Assembly: GCA_024500155.1 (NCBI GenBank)
Contig: CM044868.1
Coordinates: 40,806,165 to 40,870,164 of the forward strand
Source: Chenopodium formosanum
Taxonomy: Eukaryota > Streptophyta > Magnoliopsida > Caryophyllales > Amaranthaceae
Direction of reading: 5' to 3'
Length of the DNA: 64,000 nucleotides
Both the position numbers and the translations under genes were made by a program. Every line of letters starts with the position of its first letter. Position 1 is the first letter of the stretch. The notes under the pieces were generated by a model. The model worked only from the letters and a program-made list of their open reading frames with translations. It was not told where the DNA came from and made no database searches. This document shows positions 22,399 to 34,359 of this stretch, one piece after another.

Positions 22399-23336
22399 AC
22401 TACTCTCCAAAACTTGAAGAGTAAAACAACTGTACCATTGGGTAAGGGCGCGCAAAGCCCAATTTCTAATGTATCAACAGAGTCATCTAAGGCAAAAGAG
22501 CTTAACAAAGCAAAGTTCGGCCAAAATGCATACAAGCTTTTGGCAAAGGCAAGATATGACTTTGAAAACCCAACACTCGTGGGTAAGGTCATAGACATTA
22601 AACCTAACGGACTCCATGATACTCAGAAGAAACTGCTTGACTATGGCTCTAGTTATCAAGAATTCAAGGCAGGCCTAGGGTTTCAACGCCCCAAACCAAT
22701 CAAAATTGGTGTATGGCGTAAAGTAGACGTTTCTTCCTCACAGTACATTACTGCCGGGGAACTTAAGGAAGGTGAAGGTGAAAATGATGTTCCCACACCC
22801 AGAACTTCTGTATTTGATCGACTTCAACCATCTACTATGAGGAATCATGTCTCAGTGTTCGATAGGCTTGGAGAATGTGACCATAAGGTGAAAGAAATTT
22901 CAAGTTCGCAACCCTTAAGAAAAAAGGTATCCGTCTTTAACCGCGTAAGCATGGCAACTGCCTCTAGCAAAGAACATAGATAGTCAGCTTTTAGTCGCAT
23001 AAAGAAAAGGGAAGACAGTGTCATGAAGAATGATGAGTCGAAAAGTGTTGTTCCCTCTCGCATGAAAAGAAAGCAAGACATAGATATTACTGAAAAAACA
23101 ACTTTTAAAAGGCAAGAGTTCGCACCGTGGTTTTCACTAACCAAAATGATTCATCATACCATGCTATAGAGGAGCATAAGGAGATTGTTTCCACGAACCA
23201 TGTTACGGCTGAAGAGGTGCCAAATCCCGACGAGGAAATAGAAACTGATGAAGCTCCCAAGACACTTGAAGCCGGGGGGCAAGCAACAGTAGATGAGTTA
23301 AAAGAGTTAAACCTTGGCACTCTTGAAGACCCACGC
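22399..23336 (+). pseudogene. Protease-RT linker of element A
   Basis: Continues the polyprotein after the solo LTR: LGKGAQSPISN, then the GLGFQRPKPIKIG segment, then a repeated SVFDRL motif (~22,807, ~22,852, ~22,930), seen in linkers of some Tat elements. A stop at 22,981 and a frameshift near 23,120 break it. It ends at target base 23,336 where the nested element inserted; the RT continues at 42,502. Confidence 0.75.
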
Positions 23337-23728
23337 TTTAGACACCCATTTGTGTCTCCCCAAAACCAAACCCAGTGATGAATACCTTTCACATCGAATC
23401 ATAATCGAATGAAGCGAAAGTGTGGAAAGGTCTAGTGTTGCGGAAAGTTTTATTTTCTTTTCTCTCTGTTTTTGAAAACTTTATTTTTAAGAAAACAGCC
23501 AATCCAGTTTGGTTGGTCCATAATATGGGTCCAATAGTTGTATTGTTGGATGGGGCTTGCAAAGACCTTTCCAACGATATATTATAAGCCCAATTCCGAT
23601 GAATATTGAGGAATTTATGGCCAATTTACTAAACTGGGCCCGTTTTGAGTTTTAAGTACGGCCCTATGATCTAGGGGAGGGCCTTTTATAATTTATCATT
23701 CCTAATGTAATTAGGAATGGTTTTTGTC

Positions 23729-23751
23729 TTCTAGAACGTTCTAGAAGGTTC
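23729..23751 (+). promoter_or_regulatory. Five-unit heat-shock element in 5' LTR
   Basis: TTC-TA-GAA-CG-TTC-TA-GAA-GG-TTC: five perfect alternating units at exact 5-bp spacing, ~310 bp upstream of the TATA box. This is the canonical binding pattern of heat-shock transcription factors. Confidence 0.75.
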
Positions 23752-23884
23752 TTATCATTCTTAATTCAATTAGGACTCTTCAGAGTTTTAATCTGATCAA
23801 ATAGCATTTTCGATTGAAATTATATTATTTTATCTTCCAGTACGGTAAAATTATCAGATTTTTGAAAACGCGTTAAAATCCGGT

Positions 23885-24003
23885 TTGGCGTCCAACCCCA
23901 GGCCTTGGCGCCTGGAATCAGGATTAGCTCCATACGCCAGCATTGGCGCCTGGCGCTAGCCACTGGTCCTGGCGCCAATAAGCCAGGGCTGGCGCCAAGG
24001 TGG
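23885..24003. repeat. GGCGCC palindrome cluster in 5' LTR
   Basis: Several TGGCGCC(A/T) and CCTGGCGC words, ending 56 bp upstream of the TATA box. One of seven such clusters in this element. Confidence 0.9.
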
Positions 24004-24058
24004 ATTTGTGGTCTTCAGACTCTGTTTTGATAAATTATCTTTTTTGGATGATTTTCTC

Positions 24059-24066
24059 TATAAATA
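24059..24066 (+). promoter_or_regulatory. 5' LTR TATA box
   Basis: TATAAATA, conserved in the 3' LTR at 41,255-41,262. Confidence 0.75.
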
Positions 24067-25305
24067 TCGTATCAAAAAATCCGTTTTGATTCAACAACGA
24101 ATCATCAATTCTCACCATTCAACAACGAATCATCAATTCCCACCATCCACCAAGAATCATCAATTCTCTTCTTCATTCATCAACAATCACGATCATCAAC
24201 AATCATCAATTTTCATGAACAAGCATTAACCATTCATCTATTTCATTTATCTCTCTTTTCTTAAATTCTCTTTCTAAATTCCGCATTCATTAGATCTTGA
24301 AACACCTAGCCATATTCGAAGTTGCCTTCGCCCTAGACGTGAAAGGTTTTAATTTATGAGGGTTTGGTCCCAAATCTCTATTTCAATTATTTAATTTAAT
24401 TGCTTTGATTATTGTTTTCCTTGAAGTTACTAACGTGTTTATTTTGTAATTAGAAAGAGGTACGAGGCATCCAAGTAAGTACTTTAATTGATTAATTGAT
24501 ATTATGATGTAGACATCATGTTTAAATTGTTATGATATTCCTAGTATCATGTCTAGGGTATTTTTAATATTAAATATGATTTTTATGATGCTTCTTATGT
24601 TCTTTCTAATAATAATTCATGTTAGTATCATGTTAGGGCTAAAGGTTTGATTTTTAATGCTTAGTGACATGCTAGGGTTTGTTATTAATCTTGTTAGTAT
24701 CATGCCTAGGATCTTGCTATGCTTTAACATGATTATGATTGATATTATTATGTTGATTATTTATTATGTTGCTTGATATGCTTATTTATTTTATTGCTTG
24801 ATCACCTTTTATGAATGTTAAAGGGAATTGGTATTTGCAACCACGCTTAATAAGATAATTAATAATCTTGTTAGGTTAATTGTGATTATTATTTCAAGTG
24901 ATCGCCAATAATAGTTTATTTGTGCATTAAATTCAACCAACATAGATTAAACAGGTTTAGGGTTAAACCTATTGATTGTATGTTAGTCAGAAAGCGCACA
25001 TGAATACGAGCAGAATAAAGTAGAGGCCTATTATTAGGGCAAGTTCAATCTCTTTTAGGTTGGATTTGTACCTTCATCCCCGAACCCTATTTTGGTTCAT
25101 GACCTTATGGAGTTGACGATCTCTTGGATCGTTAAGGGGTGTTACCTTCACCTCATGAACGGTTTACAAGTTCCTAAAAAAACTTGTTGGCGACTCTTTT
25201 GCTCTATCTTCTTCCCTTTTGGACGCCACCGTACTTTAGTGTATGATCACAATGGGGTTCAAGCTAGTGGGATTTTAAAGGCTTGAAATTATTCCCTACA
25301 GTTTT

Positions 25306-25323
25306 TGGCGACTCCACTGGGGA
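25306..25323 (+). other. Primer-binding site, tRNA-Arg type
   Basis: TGGCGACTCCACTGGGGA starts 5 bp after the LTR end. The TGGCGACTC...TGGGGA form is the one described for Ogre/Tat elements priming from tRNA-Arg. Confidence 0.8.
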
Positions 25324-26993
25324 GGATTTCTATTTTAATTCCTGAATTTGTTTCGGCAATGATTTAGAATGAGTGGATCAGACTCGAAAAGTTCTAAGTA
25401 TTTCATGTGCGTAATTTTGATTAACATTGTGTCATATGCATAAAAAGGTTCTCATTGGAAAAACCATCCGTAATGAGTAAAAAACATAAGGATTTTACAT
25501 GTAGGAAATTTGAGAAATGTCTTTCACAACTAGGACTGAAATAACACCGTGCGAAACAGGATGCTTTTATTGAGCACAAAAAGCTGTTGAGGCATGTGGG
25601 AAGTAGCATCAGGGGCTAGAGCTTGGCGCCAAACTTTTAGCCGTAGCGCCAGACGCCAGTATTGGCGCCAGGCGCTACAGTTAAAAGTTGGCGCCAGTCT
25701 CTGTTTGCTGGCGCCAATTTCCCTCAATACCAAGCCAGAAATATGCGTTCTAATTTCGACCGGTTTTTCGCGTTGTTTGCTCGATCCTACTTCCTGATTG
25801 AATTTTTTCTCACTTTTCTGAAACCCATATGTGTTCTACATATGGACATAACCTTCTGGGAATTCATGCTCTATCTACCCGATTGAACGCTCCTGGCAAC
25901 AAAGGGTACATCTGAGAGGTTGAATTCACCAAACCATGGAAGCGAGTTTTTCTAAAAAACTCGCGGTGTTCTATCCACATACGTTAACCCTTCACGGTTA
26001 GGCTTCTACGCGGTGCATCTGAACAATTAACCATGGACCCTGTTTGACTAAACCATATCCCGAACTTTAGAGAACTAGAGCCATGGTTAGGTTGCGAACT
26101 CATTGCATCATATTGTGCCTACTTGACTAATTGTGCATTATTTGTTGTGCATATATATCCTATGCTTCTCTTAACCGTTTGTTGATTTATGTTGAGATTA
26201 TAATTAATGACTTAAAGAACTTTGCCTAATTAATTAATTAATTAATTAATTCGAGTTAATAAAGTCTTTTTTCTTTTCTTTTAATCGGAATTGACCTAGT
26301 ACGACTTTAGGCATACCCCATTTGACTAATAATATCGAAAACAGTCCCAGACCGAGGCTCCAATATTGGTGCCAAAATCTGAGTTGTAGCGCCACTGTAT
26401 GGTGCGTAGCGCCAGACATTTACTAAAAAGTCTGGCGCCAATCACCATATTGTGACGCCAGTTCTGTCGCTTGGCCGACAGTTCGAACTATTTGTCGAGC
26501 CATCACCTACGGTCTATTTAGTCAATTTTCTTTTTAACTCGACTAATTTTGTTGTTATAATGCTTTATTAAACTAAAATTTGAGTTTAGGCACTAAGTCT
26601 CATGGTCTTACACAAAAGTCCAAGCATGTCACTTTCACTCAATACACACACCAATACACATGTTTTGACCATGATTAAGAGAGTCTTGTGTGTGCGCGTC
26701 ATTTTTCGTCATTTTTTTAGGGGGGTAAGTCGGATATTAATCCTCCAATAAATAATAATACTTAAGTTCCCTAAACACATATACATTTTTGCTCCCTAAA
26801 AATATGCATACCTAAAAATAATAAAAAAGAACCATAAAGTCAAATTGATTCGAGTCAAGTAATTAAAATGCAAATTGGCTTAATTTACAGCGCGTGGTCA
26901 AGAAAAGAAGGACGATTAATCAATGATAATCTCTTCGTACAAGTCCAACTTTTCGACAAACCTATAGCCCGCAAGAGAAAAGCAAGAGTCATA
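25324..26993 (+). other. Long untranslated leader with two GGCGCC clusters
   Basis: 1.67 kb between primer site and the likely gag start. Clusters lie at 25,619-25,722 and 26,346-26,466. A TTAA repeat (26,230-26,252) and AT-rich sequence fill the rest. An open frame extends upstream of gag to 26,868 but looks non-conserved. Confidence 0.7.
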
Positions 26994-28646
26994 ATGGCAA
27001 CTCAAAAAGAAGTCAACGATCTCAAGAATCAACTGGCTACTGTAACTGAGACACTGAAGCTTCTCGCACTTAAGATCGAGGATCCCGCGAAACAACAACA
27101 AATGGACCTCATGCAAGAAAGCCTAAGCAAGTTGTCCAGCGACTACAAGTTTCAAGAACTCACATCCCAAGGGGTCTCGGTGGATAAAGATCTTCTTCCG
27201 CAGAAGTTCAGTGCCAACGACATCCCAAAGTTTAGGGCAATCGACAACCCATACTTCCATCTAAGAGCATTTGAAACAATAATGAGTATCAAGGGTATCG
27301 ATAAGAAAGTCTTCCCTTCTCTCTTCTCGCTATCTCTCGAGATCGTTTACCAACAATGGTTCTTTTCTCTTGAAAAGGAAAAGACCTCTACCTGGGAATC
27401 CATAGAAAACGCTTTCGTTGATAGGTACAAATGCAACGTTCAAGCCGAAACTGACCATAGAGAACTTGAAATCCTCAAGCAGAAGGAGAATGAAGGTTTC
27501 ACATCTTTCTTTAACAAGTGGAGAGAAACCTCAACTAAAATGATTGAGGTACCAAGTGAAAAAGAGTCCGTGAGATTGTTCATTAAAAACCTCCAGGAAA
27601 AATATTCAAAACATCTTAAATATCAAAATAACCTTCATACCTTTAAGGTTGTTTATGATATTGGGATTAATATTGAAGATGACTTGGCTAAATCCAAAGC
27701 TGCCAACAATAACTCCAACAGTGGCTGGAAAGGAAAGAAGAACGACAATCCTTCTTCTTCCAAAACCGCCCACTCAAATAATGTTAGCACCTTCAACCTA
27801 GGAGAAGTCCTCGCCATGAACAATCAAGGAAAAAAGAAACCGTTTAGGAGAAACTTCACTCCTATTGGCATGAGTTATGACACCGCGTTTGATCGACTAA
27901 ACGCAAATGGTCTTATAACTCCCATTGGACCATTTGGAGATCCACCAGTCGAGAAGAGGTCGCCTAATTGGAACCCCAATGCACATTGCAAATATCATCA
28001 AGGTAGGGGCCATTCTACTGAAATTTGTTGGAAGCTTAAGGAAGCTATCCAAGACCTAATTGACAGTAACAAGCTGCCGTTGCCCCCTGCTAGTAAGAAA
28101 CCGAGTATTGACAATGCACCTCTAGCTCACACATTGGCTATCTCCGATGAAGAAAGCAAAATTGACCCCTCATCTCTCATTAAGCCTCTCAAAGCAACCA
28201 ATGTCGAAGAGGAAGAAGAAGAGACCTTTTTCGATGTCAAAGATAATCTTCCAGAACCAGCAAATGAGGTAGAGATGCGAGTGCTCGCACTGTATCTGAG
28301 GGAGACATCGCAACTGTTACGTGAAAATCTCAAAATTTTGAACGAACTTCACAAGCAATATGATGAAGAACCTAAGACAGAATTCACGCCAGCAAAAACG
28401 ACTTATGAGGCAAAATACCGTCCCTTACAAGTCACCGAAAGAACCAAGAAGAGCAATAAAGTTTATACTCCAATTGGGATCCCGTATGCACAAATGTTTG
28501 AAATGCTCTCCGAGAGTGGCAAGGTCAAACCTCTCGAACCGAGACCATTTGAATCATTAAAAAGGGCGGATAGATATTACTGTCAATACCATCAGTCAGG
28601 AGGACACACTCTAGAAAACTGCTTCAAGTTCAAGGACTTGGTGTAG
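26994..28646 (+). CDS. Gag of nested Tat element
   Basis: Uninterrupted frame. Start chosen at 26,994 (MATQKEVNDLKNQ), where a coiled-coil N-terminus begins; an in-frame ATG at 26,868 is the alternative. Capsid-like Retrotrans_gag domain at roughly residues 70-190 of the 26,994 start. Two knuckles of form CX2HX4HX4C at 27,987-28,028 and 28,581-28,622, each preceded by a related segment (FTPIGMSYDTAFDRL and YTPIGIPYAQMFEML), indicate an internal duplication of a linker-plus-knuckle module. The frame ends at UAG (28,644-28,646); pol continues in the same frame. Its role would be particle assembly and RNA packaging. It is the only intact retroviral-type frame here. Confidence 0.9.
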   Translation: MATQKEVNDLKNQLATVTETLKLLALKIEDPAKQQQMDLMQESLSKLSSDYKFQELTSQGVSVDKDLLPQKFSANDIPKFRAIDNPYFHLRAFETIMSIKGIDKKVFPSLFSLSLEIVYQQWFFSLEKEKTSTWESIENAFVDRYKCNVQAETDHRELEILKQKENEGFTSFFNKWRETSTKMIEVPSEKESVRLFIKNLQEKYSKHLKYQNNLHTFKVVYDIGINIEDDLAKSKAANNNSNSGWKGKKNDNPSSSKTAHSNNVSTFNLGEVLAMNNQGKKKPFRRNFTPIGMSYDTAFDRLNANGLITPIGPFGDPPVEKRSPNWNPNAHCKYHQGRGHSTEICWKLKEAIQDLIDSNKLPLPPASKKPSIDNAPLAHTLAISDEESKIDPSSLIKPLKATNVEEEEEETFFDVKDNLPEPANEVEMRVLALYLRETSQLLRENLKILNELHKQYDEEPKTEFTPAKTTYEAKYRPLQVTERTKKSNKVYTPIGIPYAQMFEMLSESGKVKPLEPRPFESLKRADRYYCQYHQSGGHTLENCFKFKDLV

Positions 28647-31600
28647 AAAATGATTGATAAACTGGAATTAGTCCAAGTTCAACAAGAAGAGGACATAAAT
28701 GTTAATGGAGTATGGGACTGTGATGAAGAAGATGTCTATCTAAAAGACATAGTGGGACCTTCACTTTCTGTATCATACACCACGGATGACATCTGGGCTG
28801 AAGAAGATTCATCAATAGATGTCATCACAAGATCCGGGAGGATGCAACCTCCCGTTTCAACACAACCTATGCCTACTGTACAACAAGTTCCCATACCTAT
28901 CATCGAAGACAATGATGTCGTTAAACAATTCAAGAAGACAAAAGTTGAGATGAACGTATGGAAGCTTCTGGCAACATCTCGAGAACATAGGTTGGCCGTG
29001 ATGAATGCCTTGGATAAAATCGAGATAGATTCTGACACCAATCCTGAGGGACTAGCTAACTTCCTCACGAGCGACCTCCCTAGTCCGATTAATCTAATCA
29101 CTTTCTCTGATAAAGATTTACCCCCGGAAGGTGATAAACATTATAAAGCATTAAACCTCACGGTAGTCTGCAAAAGGATGAATGTTCCCATGACTCTTGT
29201 AGACAATGGATCGGCTATTAATGTCTGTCCACTTAGGACTGCAAGGATGCTTGGCATAAAGGATGAGGATTTAACTCCGTCCACACAAGGAATAAGAGCT
29301 TACAATAATATTCGACGTCAAGCTCTTGGCAAAATAACCCTAAATGTGATGGCAGGAGCAATAGAACATGCTACTACTTTTCAAGTGGTAGACATCAAAG
29401 CTTCATTCAATCTGTTGTTAGGACGCCCTTGGCTCCATGATCTAAAGGCCGTCCCTTCATCTCTCCACCAACAAGTGAAAGCCGTAGTTGGAGGAATCCC
29501 CATCACTATTGATGCTTCGCCTATGAGGATCAAATCAATAGAGAATCCAAGCATTAACGTAGAGCACGACGAAGATGATGAAGACATATGGGGCTTTAAA
29601 GAAGAAGTCTCCTTAATCCAAGAGGATGAAAGGACATCTCTTTGCCACGACCCCCATTCTAACATGATTATCAACACTATGCTGAAGAAGCAAGGACACT
29701 TCCCTGGGATGACCTTAGGAAAGAAGAAGGAGATAGCAAAATCAATAGAGTCACCTAGCCTCCCTAAACTAGATACTTTCGGACTTGGTTTCAAACCGAC
29801 TCAGAGAGATCTCAAGCGAGCCCAGGACAAATTGAAAGCACGTAGGGGCGCTCGCATTCAAAAGAAAGCAATTCCAATGGAACAGTACCCTCTTACACTT
29901 AATGGTCAGTTCATAAAAGAAGGAGAGGACTATCCATGCCATGAATTTCCCGAACCTTTTGTTGTAAATGGCATACGACAACCAGGATTCGAGATCTTCT
30001 TGGATTACTACTTCAATGACGAAATCCCAACTCCCGTACATAAGGAGAAAGCACCCCCATGCTTTGACTTCAACGTCATGGGATTACTGTTTGGGCGAGA
30101 AAAGAATGAGTCAGTTTATGAGGAAGACAACTCTTCACTCATTCAAATGGTCCTACAAAGTGAAAACTTCGACCCCTCAAAGCTAATTACTCCAGCCGAA
30201 GGATCGCTGCAAGGGTGGCGTAAGACTATCAAAGCGAATACTCCGAGTGGAAGGAAGATATCGATCACGACGGGGCAAGGGCCGATGTTTGAAGAATCGT
30301 CAGAGTCAGAGTCTGAGTCAGAGTCTTTCCCCGTAGAATCTTCTAGGTCTTTAGCTATTATGTCTCCCCTTCCTGTTTCTTCTCCTAGGATAGTTAGTAA
30401 TCCAGTCCCTGAGGACATATCACTCTTTGATGTAATGATCTCAGAGTATAATAATATTGCCCATTCTTCTTACTTCTCGTGTTCTTCCCTAACCCAAGAT
30501 GATAAACATTGCTTAGCTAACGATGAAAAAGATAAAGAAATTATTAAAGCAATGGAAACACTGGAAAAGAAAACACCGATAATTGAAGAGACTGAAACAG
30601 TTGACATCTCAAACAATTCAATTCTTAAAAGAGAAGTTAAAATCGGACTAACATTGAATGAACAAGAAAGAACCGATTTAATTAACTTGCTTAAGGAATT
30701 TATCGAAGTTTTTGCTTGGTTATATGAAGATATGCCAGGCATTAGCAGAGAAATAGCTCAACACACTATACCACTAATTCCAGGAATGAAACCTGTAAAA
30801 CAAAAGTTACGTCGAATGAAACCCGACGTAGCACTTAAAATAAAAGAGGAAGTTCAAAAACAAATAACTGCAGGTTTCATCAAAGTATCCAAATACCCCG
30901 AATGGGTCGCCAACGTCGTCCCAGTTCCAAAGAAAGACGGAAGGGTAAGGATGTGTGTCGACTATCGAGATCTAAATAAGGCAAGTCCAAAGGACGACTT
31001 CCCTTTGCCATACATCGACATTCTGGTAGACAACACGGAAAATCACGCGCTTCTCTCATTCATGGACGGATACGCAGGGTACAATCAGATTCTCATGGCG
31101 GAAGAAGACATGGAGAAAACAACCTTCATTACACCATGGGGCACTTACTGTTACACGGTAATGCCATTTGGGTTGAAAAACGCAGGTGCTACTTACCAAC
31201 GTGCCGCAACTGCCTTACTCCATGACATGATGAACAAAGAAGTTGAAGTATATGTTGACGACATGATTGTGAAGTCAAAAGACCGTCTGCGCCATCAAAT
31301 AGCCTTAAGGAAATTTTTCGAAAGGTTAAGAAAGTACAATATGAGGTTGAATCCATCAAAATGTGCTTTTGGAGTCACCTCGGGCAAGCTCTTGGGGTAC
31401 GTCATAAGCTATAGAGGAATAGAGATAGATCCAACCAAGATTAAGGCAATCATGTCGATGCCACCGCCCAAGACCGAGAAACAGATTCGAGGATTCATTG
31501 GCCGGTTGCAATACATAGGTAGGTTCATATCCAAACTGACAACGATATGTGAACCAATATTCAAGAAGCTCAAGAAGAACGTACCAATAATATGGGATGA

Positions 31601-31856
31601 TGAGTGTCAAAAAGCCTTTGACCGGATCAAAGCCTATCTCGCAAATCCTCCCGTATTAGCGCCAGCACTTCCCGGAATACCTCTTAGGTTATATTTGACG
31701 GTTACCAAAGAGACAATGGGAGCCATGCTAGCACAAGAGGTGGAAAACAAAGAGAATGCAATCTATTACTTAAGTAGAAGATGCTCGAATACGAAACATG
31801 CTATACACCACTCGAGAAATTGTGCCTCGCTTTGGTGTGGGCCACAACTAAGTTGA
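28647..31856 (+). pseudogene. Protease, reverse transcriptase and RNase H (first part of pol)
   Basis: Follows gag in the same frame after a single UAG. Protease: LVDNGSA at residue ~185 counted from 28,650, and LLGRPWLHDL at ~254-263. A Gly-rich segment (~residue 350-385) then leads to RT: FIKVSKYPEWVANVVPVPKK, the YVDD catalytic box at residues 868-871 and the start of Ty3-type RNase H. One base is missing near 31,775-31,785 compared with the continuing frame, so RT-RNase H runs to a false stop at 31,856. Otherwise open for over 1,000 codons. It would copy genomic RNA to cDNA inside particles. Confidence 0.9.
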
Positions 31857-33838
31857 GACATTACATGTTGGTGCATACCGTTTTCGTAGTATCCCGATTG
31901 GATCCACTCAAATACTTGTTCGAGAAATCAACGCTCAATGGACGCATTTCAAGATGGATAGTCAACTTAGCCCAATTCGATGTGCGGTTTATGCCACAAA
32001 AAGCCATTAAAGGATCTGTGGACTCGACACCAATACAGGACAATGAATTTCCAGATGAAGATTTGATGTTCACCGAAGATGATACTTGGACCTTGTATTT
32101 CGACGGAGCCTCAAACCAAAAGGGATGTGGTGTCGGAGTGCTACTAGTATCACCTAAGGAAGAACACGTTCCAATCTCAATAAAGCTAGATTTCGACGTT
32201 ACCAACAATACTACTGAATATGAAGCATGTGTGGTAGGCCTTGAAACAGCTCTGGCATTGGGAGTAAAGAAGTTAAGAATATTCGGAGATTCCTTTCTGA
32301 TTATCAATCAAATATCTAAAAGGTGGAAAGTAAGGAGCGAAAGCCTAGCCCCGTACCAAACTTATCTGGAAACTCTTACTGATCAGTTAGAGAAGGTGGA
32401 ATATACATATCTACCTAGAGAAGAAAACCAATTTGCTGATGCCTTGACAAGATTAGCCTCAATGGTTAGGATTCCCACGGATATCGAGCAAATGCCTCTA
32501 ACTATTGAAAAAAGGCACAAACCAGCGTATATACAGGCTATAGAAGACAACGACCCAGTCCAAGACGAAGATGAAGGACAAGAAGAAGAACCATGGTACA
32601 CAGACATTCTCAACTATGTCACCAATAGAGAATACCCTCCTCATGCTGATAAAAGAGCAAAACGAGCCTTGAGACTTTTGGCTTCTCAATATGTACTCAT
32701 AGACAATGAGCTACATAAAAGGGTACCTAAAGGTCGAGCTCTCCTATGTGTGGGGAAGGTGGATGCGCAAAGAATAATGAGAATGGTCCACGAAGGAATC
32801 TGTGGAACTCATGTAAATGGCAAAATGTTAGTCCAAAAAATAATGCGCGAAGGGTATTATTGGACCACCATGAATAGGGACTTCCATCAATATGTGAAAA
32901 GATGCCCTAAGTGTCAAATTTATGCTAATTTACAACACGTTCCTCCATCTTTGCTCTACACCTACACATCACCTTGGCCATTCTCTACATGGGGAATTGA
33001 CATAATTGGCAAGATCACTCCTCCAGGGACAGGAGGCCATGAATTTATTCTAGTGGCAATTGATTACTTTACAAAATGGGTTGAAGCGCAGTCATACGCT
33101 AAACTCACCGCAAAACATGTAGCGCTCTTTATCGAGAGAAATATCATTTGTCGATATGGAGTCCCACATGAAATGATAAGTGACAATGGAACTCACTTTC
33201 AAGCCGAATGTGAAGATTTGTTACATAAATATGGTATCCAACATCATCATTCGTCCCCTTATAGACCTCAAGCAAACGGAGCAGTCGAGGAAGCTAATAA
33301 GAATTTGAAGACTATCATTGAGAAAATGACAGAAAATTATAAGGATTGGCCTGACAAGCTTCACTTTGCATTGTGGGGTTATCGCACGTCAATCCGTACG
33401 TCAACAGGAAATACACCATTTTCTTTGATATATGGAATGGATGCCGTACAACCTGTCGAACTGGAAATACCATCTCTACGTATTGCGCTAGAGAGTAAAC
33501 TCGATGAAGTCGAATGGACTAGGGCACGATATGAAGAATTGATCCTACTCGACGAAAAGCGACTAGAAGCTCTACACCACACTCAGTGCTATCAAACTCG
33601 TATGGCTAGACATTTTAATAAGAAGGTCAAGACAAGAAATATCAATGTAGGAGATTTGGTATTAAAAGCGTTAAGAAAAAATGTTTTAGATCCAAGGGGA
33701 AAATTTAGACCTAATTGGTCTGGCCCCTACCTTGTCAAAACAATCCTGTCAGGTGGTGCAGCAAAATAAACTGATATGGACGACAATGAATTCTTAAACA
33801 TGACCAATCTTGACCAACTTAAAAAATGCTACCCATAA
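31781..33838 (+). pseudogene. Second (archaeal-type) RNase H and integrase
   Basis: Frame resumes one base out of register from the RT frame. RNase H of the archaeal type: YFDGASN (Asp108 counted from 31,781), TEYEA, then FGDSFL. Two RNase H domains in tandem are a Tat-lineage hallmark. Integrase: HHCC zinc-binding segment (HEGICGTHV ... CPKCQ), and a catalytic triad Asp407, Asp468, Glu503 giving the D,D-35-E spacing. A stop at 33,767-33,769 truncates the C-terminus; the frame continues to TAA at 33,836-33,838, where element B's homologue also ends. All catalytic residues are kept. Confidence 0.9.
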
Positions 33839-34359
33839 TTTCTTGAGTAGGACACTCAAGAGAGCTACGTTCGGCCTGATTCCTTAGGAAAGGATACGTA
33901 GGCAACCCATCACGGGTGCGGCCACTTTATTATTCGACATCTCCGCGTTCCAGAATCAACTAAAATTCAACAAAAGTCGGAAAAGCTAATGGCGTCGCAA
34001 AACAGAGTCTGGCGCCAGAATTTGGTCTTTAGCGTCAGCCGTTGTTATTGGCGCCTGGCGCTAAACCTTAATAGCTGGCGCCAACCTGTAATTTCCGGCG
34101 CCAGCTCGACATTAAAATCTGGGCGAATTCGGTGTTTTTCGGAAATTTTTCAACTTCCGTACTCGAAGAATTTCTGGAAATTAATTTTTTCGGTTTTTCA
34201 TTGCTTTAATAAAATAAATTTAAAGTGACAATTTAATTGAAAGCTGAAATTTCATTAATGAAGTAAAATTACATTGTTAATGGAATTCAAATAAAGCCAG
34301 AATAAATTGACTTTAAATAAAAATTAACAAATCTAATAAATCTATAGCTAAGCAATGTT
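33839..34359. other. Post-pol spacer with conserved tract and GGCGCC cluster
   Basis: GAGCTACGTTCGGCCTGATT and GGATACGTAGGCAACCC (33,861-33,911) recur after element B's pol (43,145-43,190), so the tract is conserved non-coding. GGCGCC cluster at 33,990-34,108. The spacer lies between convergent pol and the antisense gene. Confidence 0.75.

Larger units (their letters stand above)
23337..25300 (+). mobile_element. 5' LTR of nested Tat element
   Basis: 1,964 bp, from TTTAGACACC to CCCTACA. The expected TG start is TT in both LTRs, so the change probably predates insertion. Contains the heat-shock element, a GGCGCC cluster, a TATA box and a repeated AATCATCAATTC segment (24,100-24,210). Confidence 0.95.

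Noticed and set aside
26230..26252. TTAA-type transposon target or MITE
   Set aside because: Simple TTAA tandem repeat only; no inverted repeats found.
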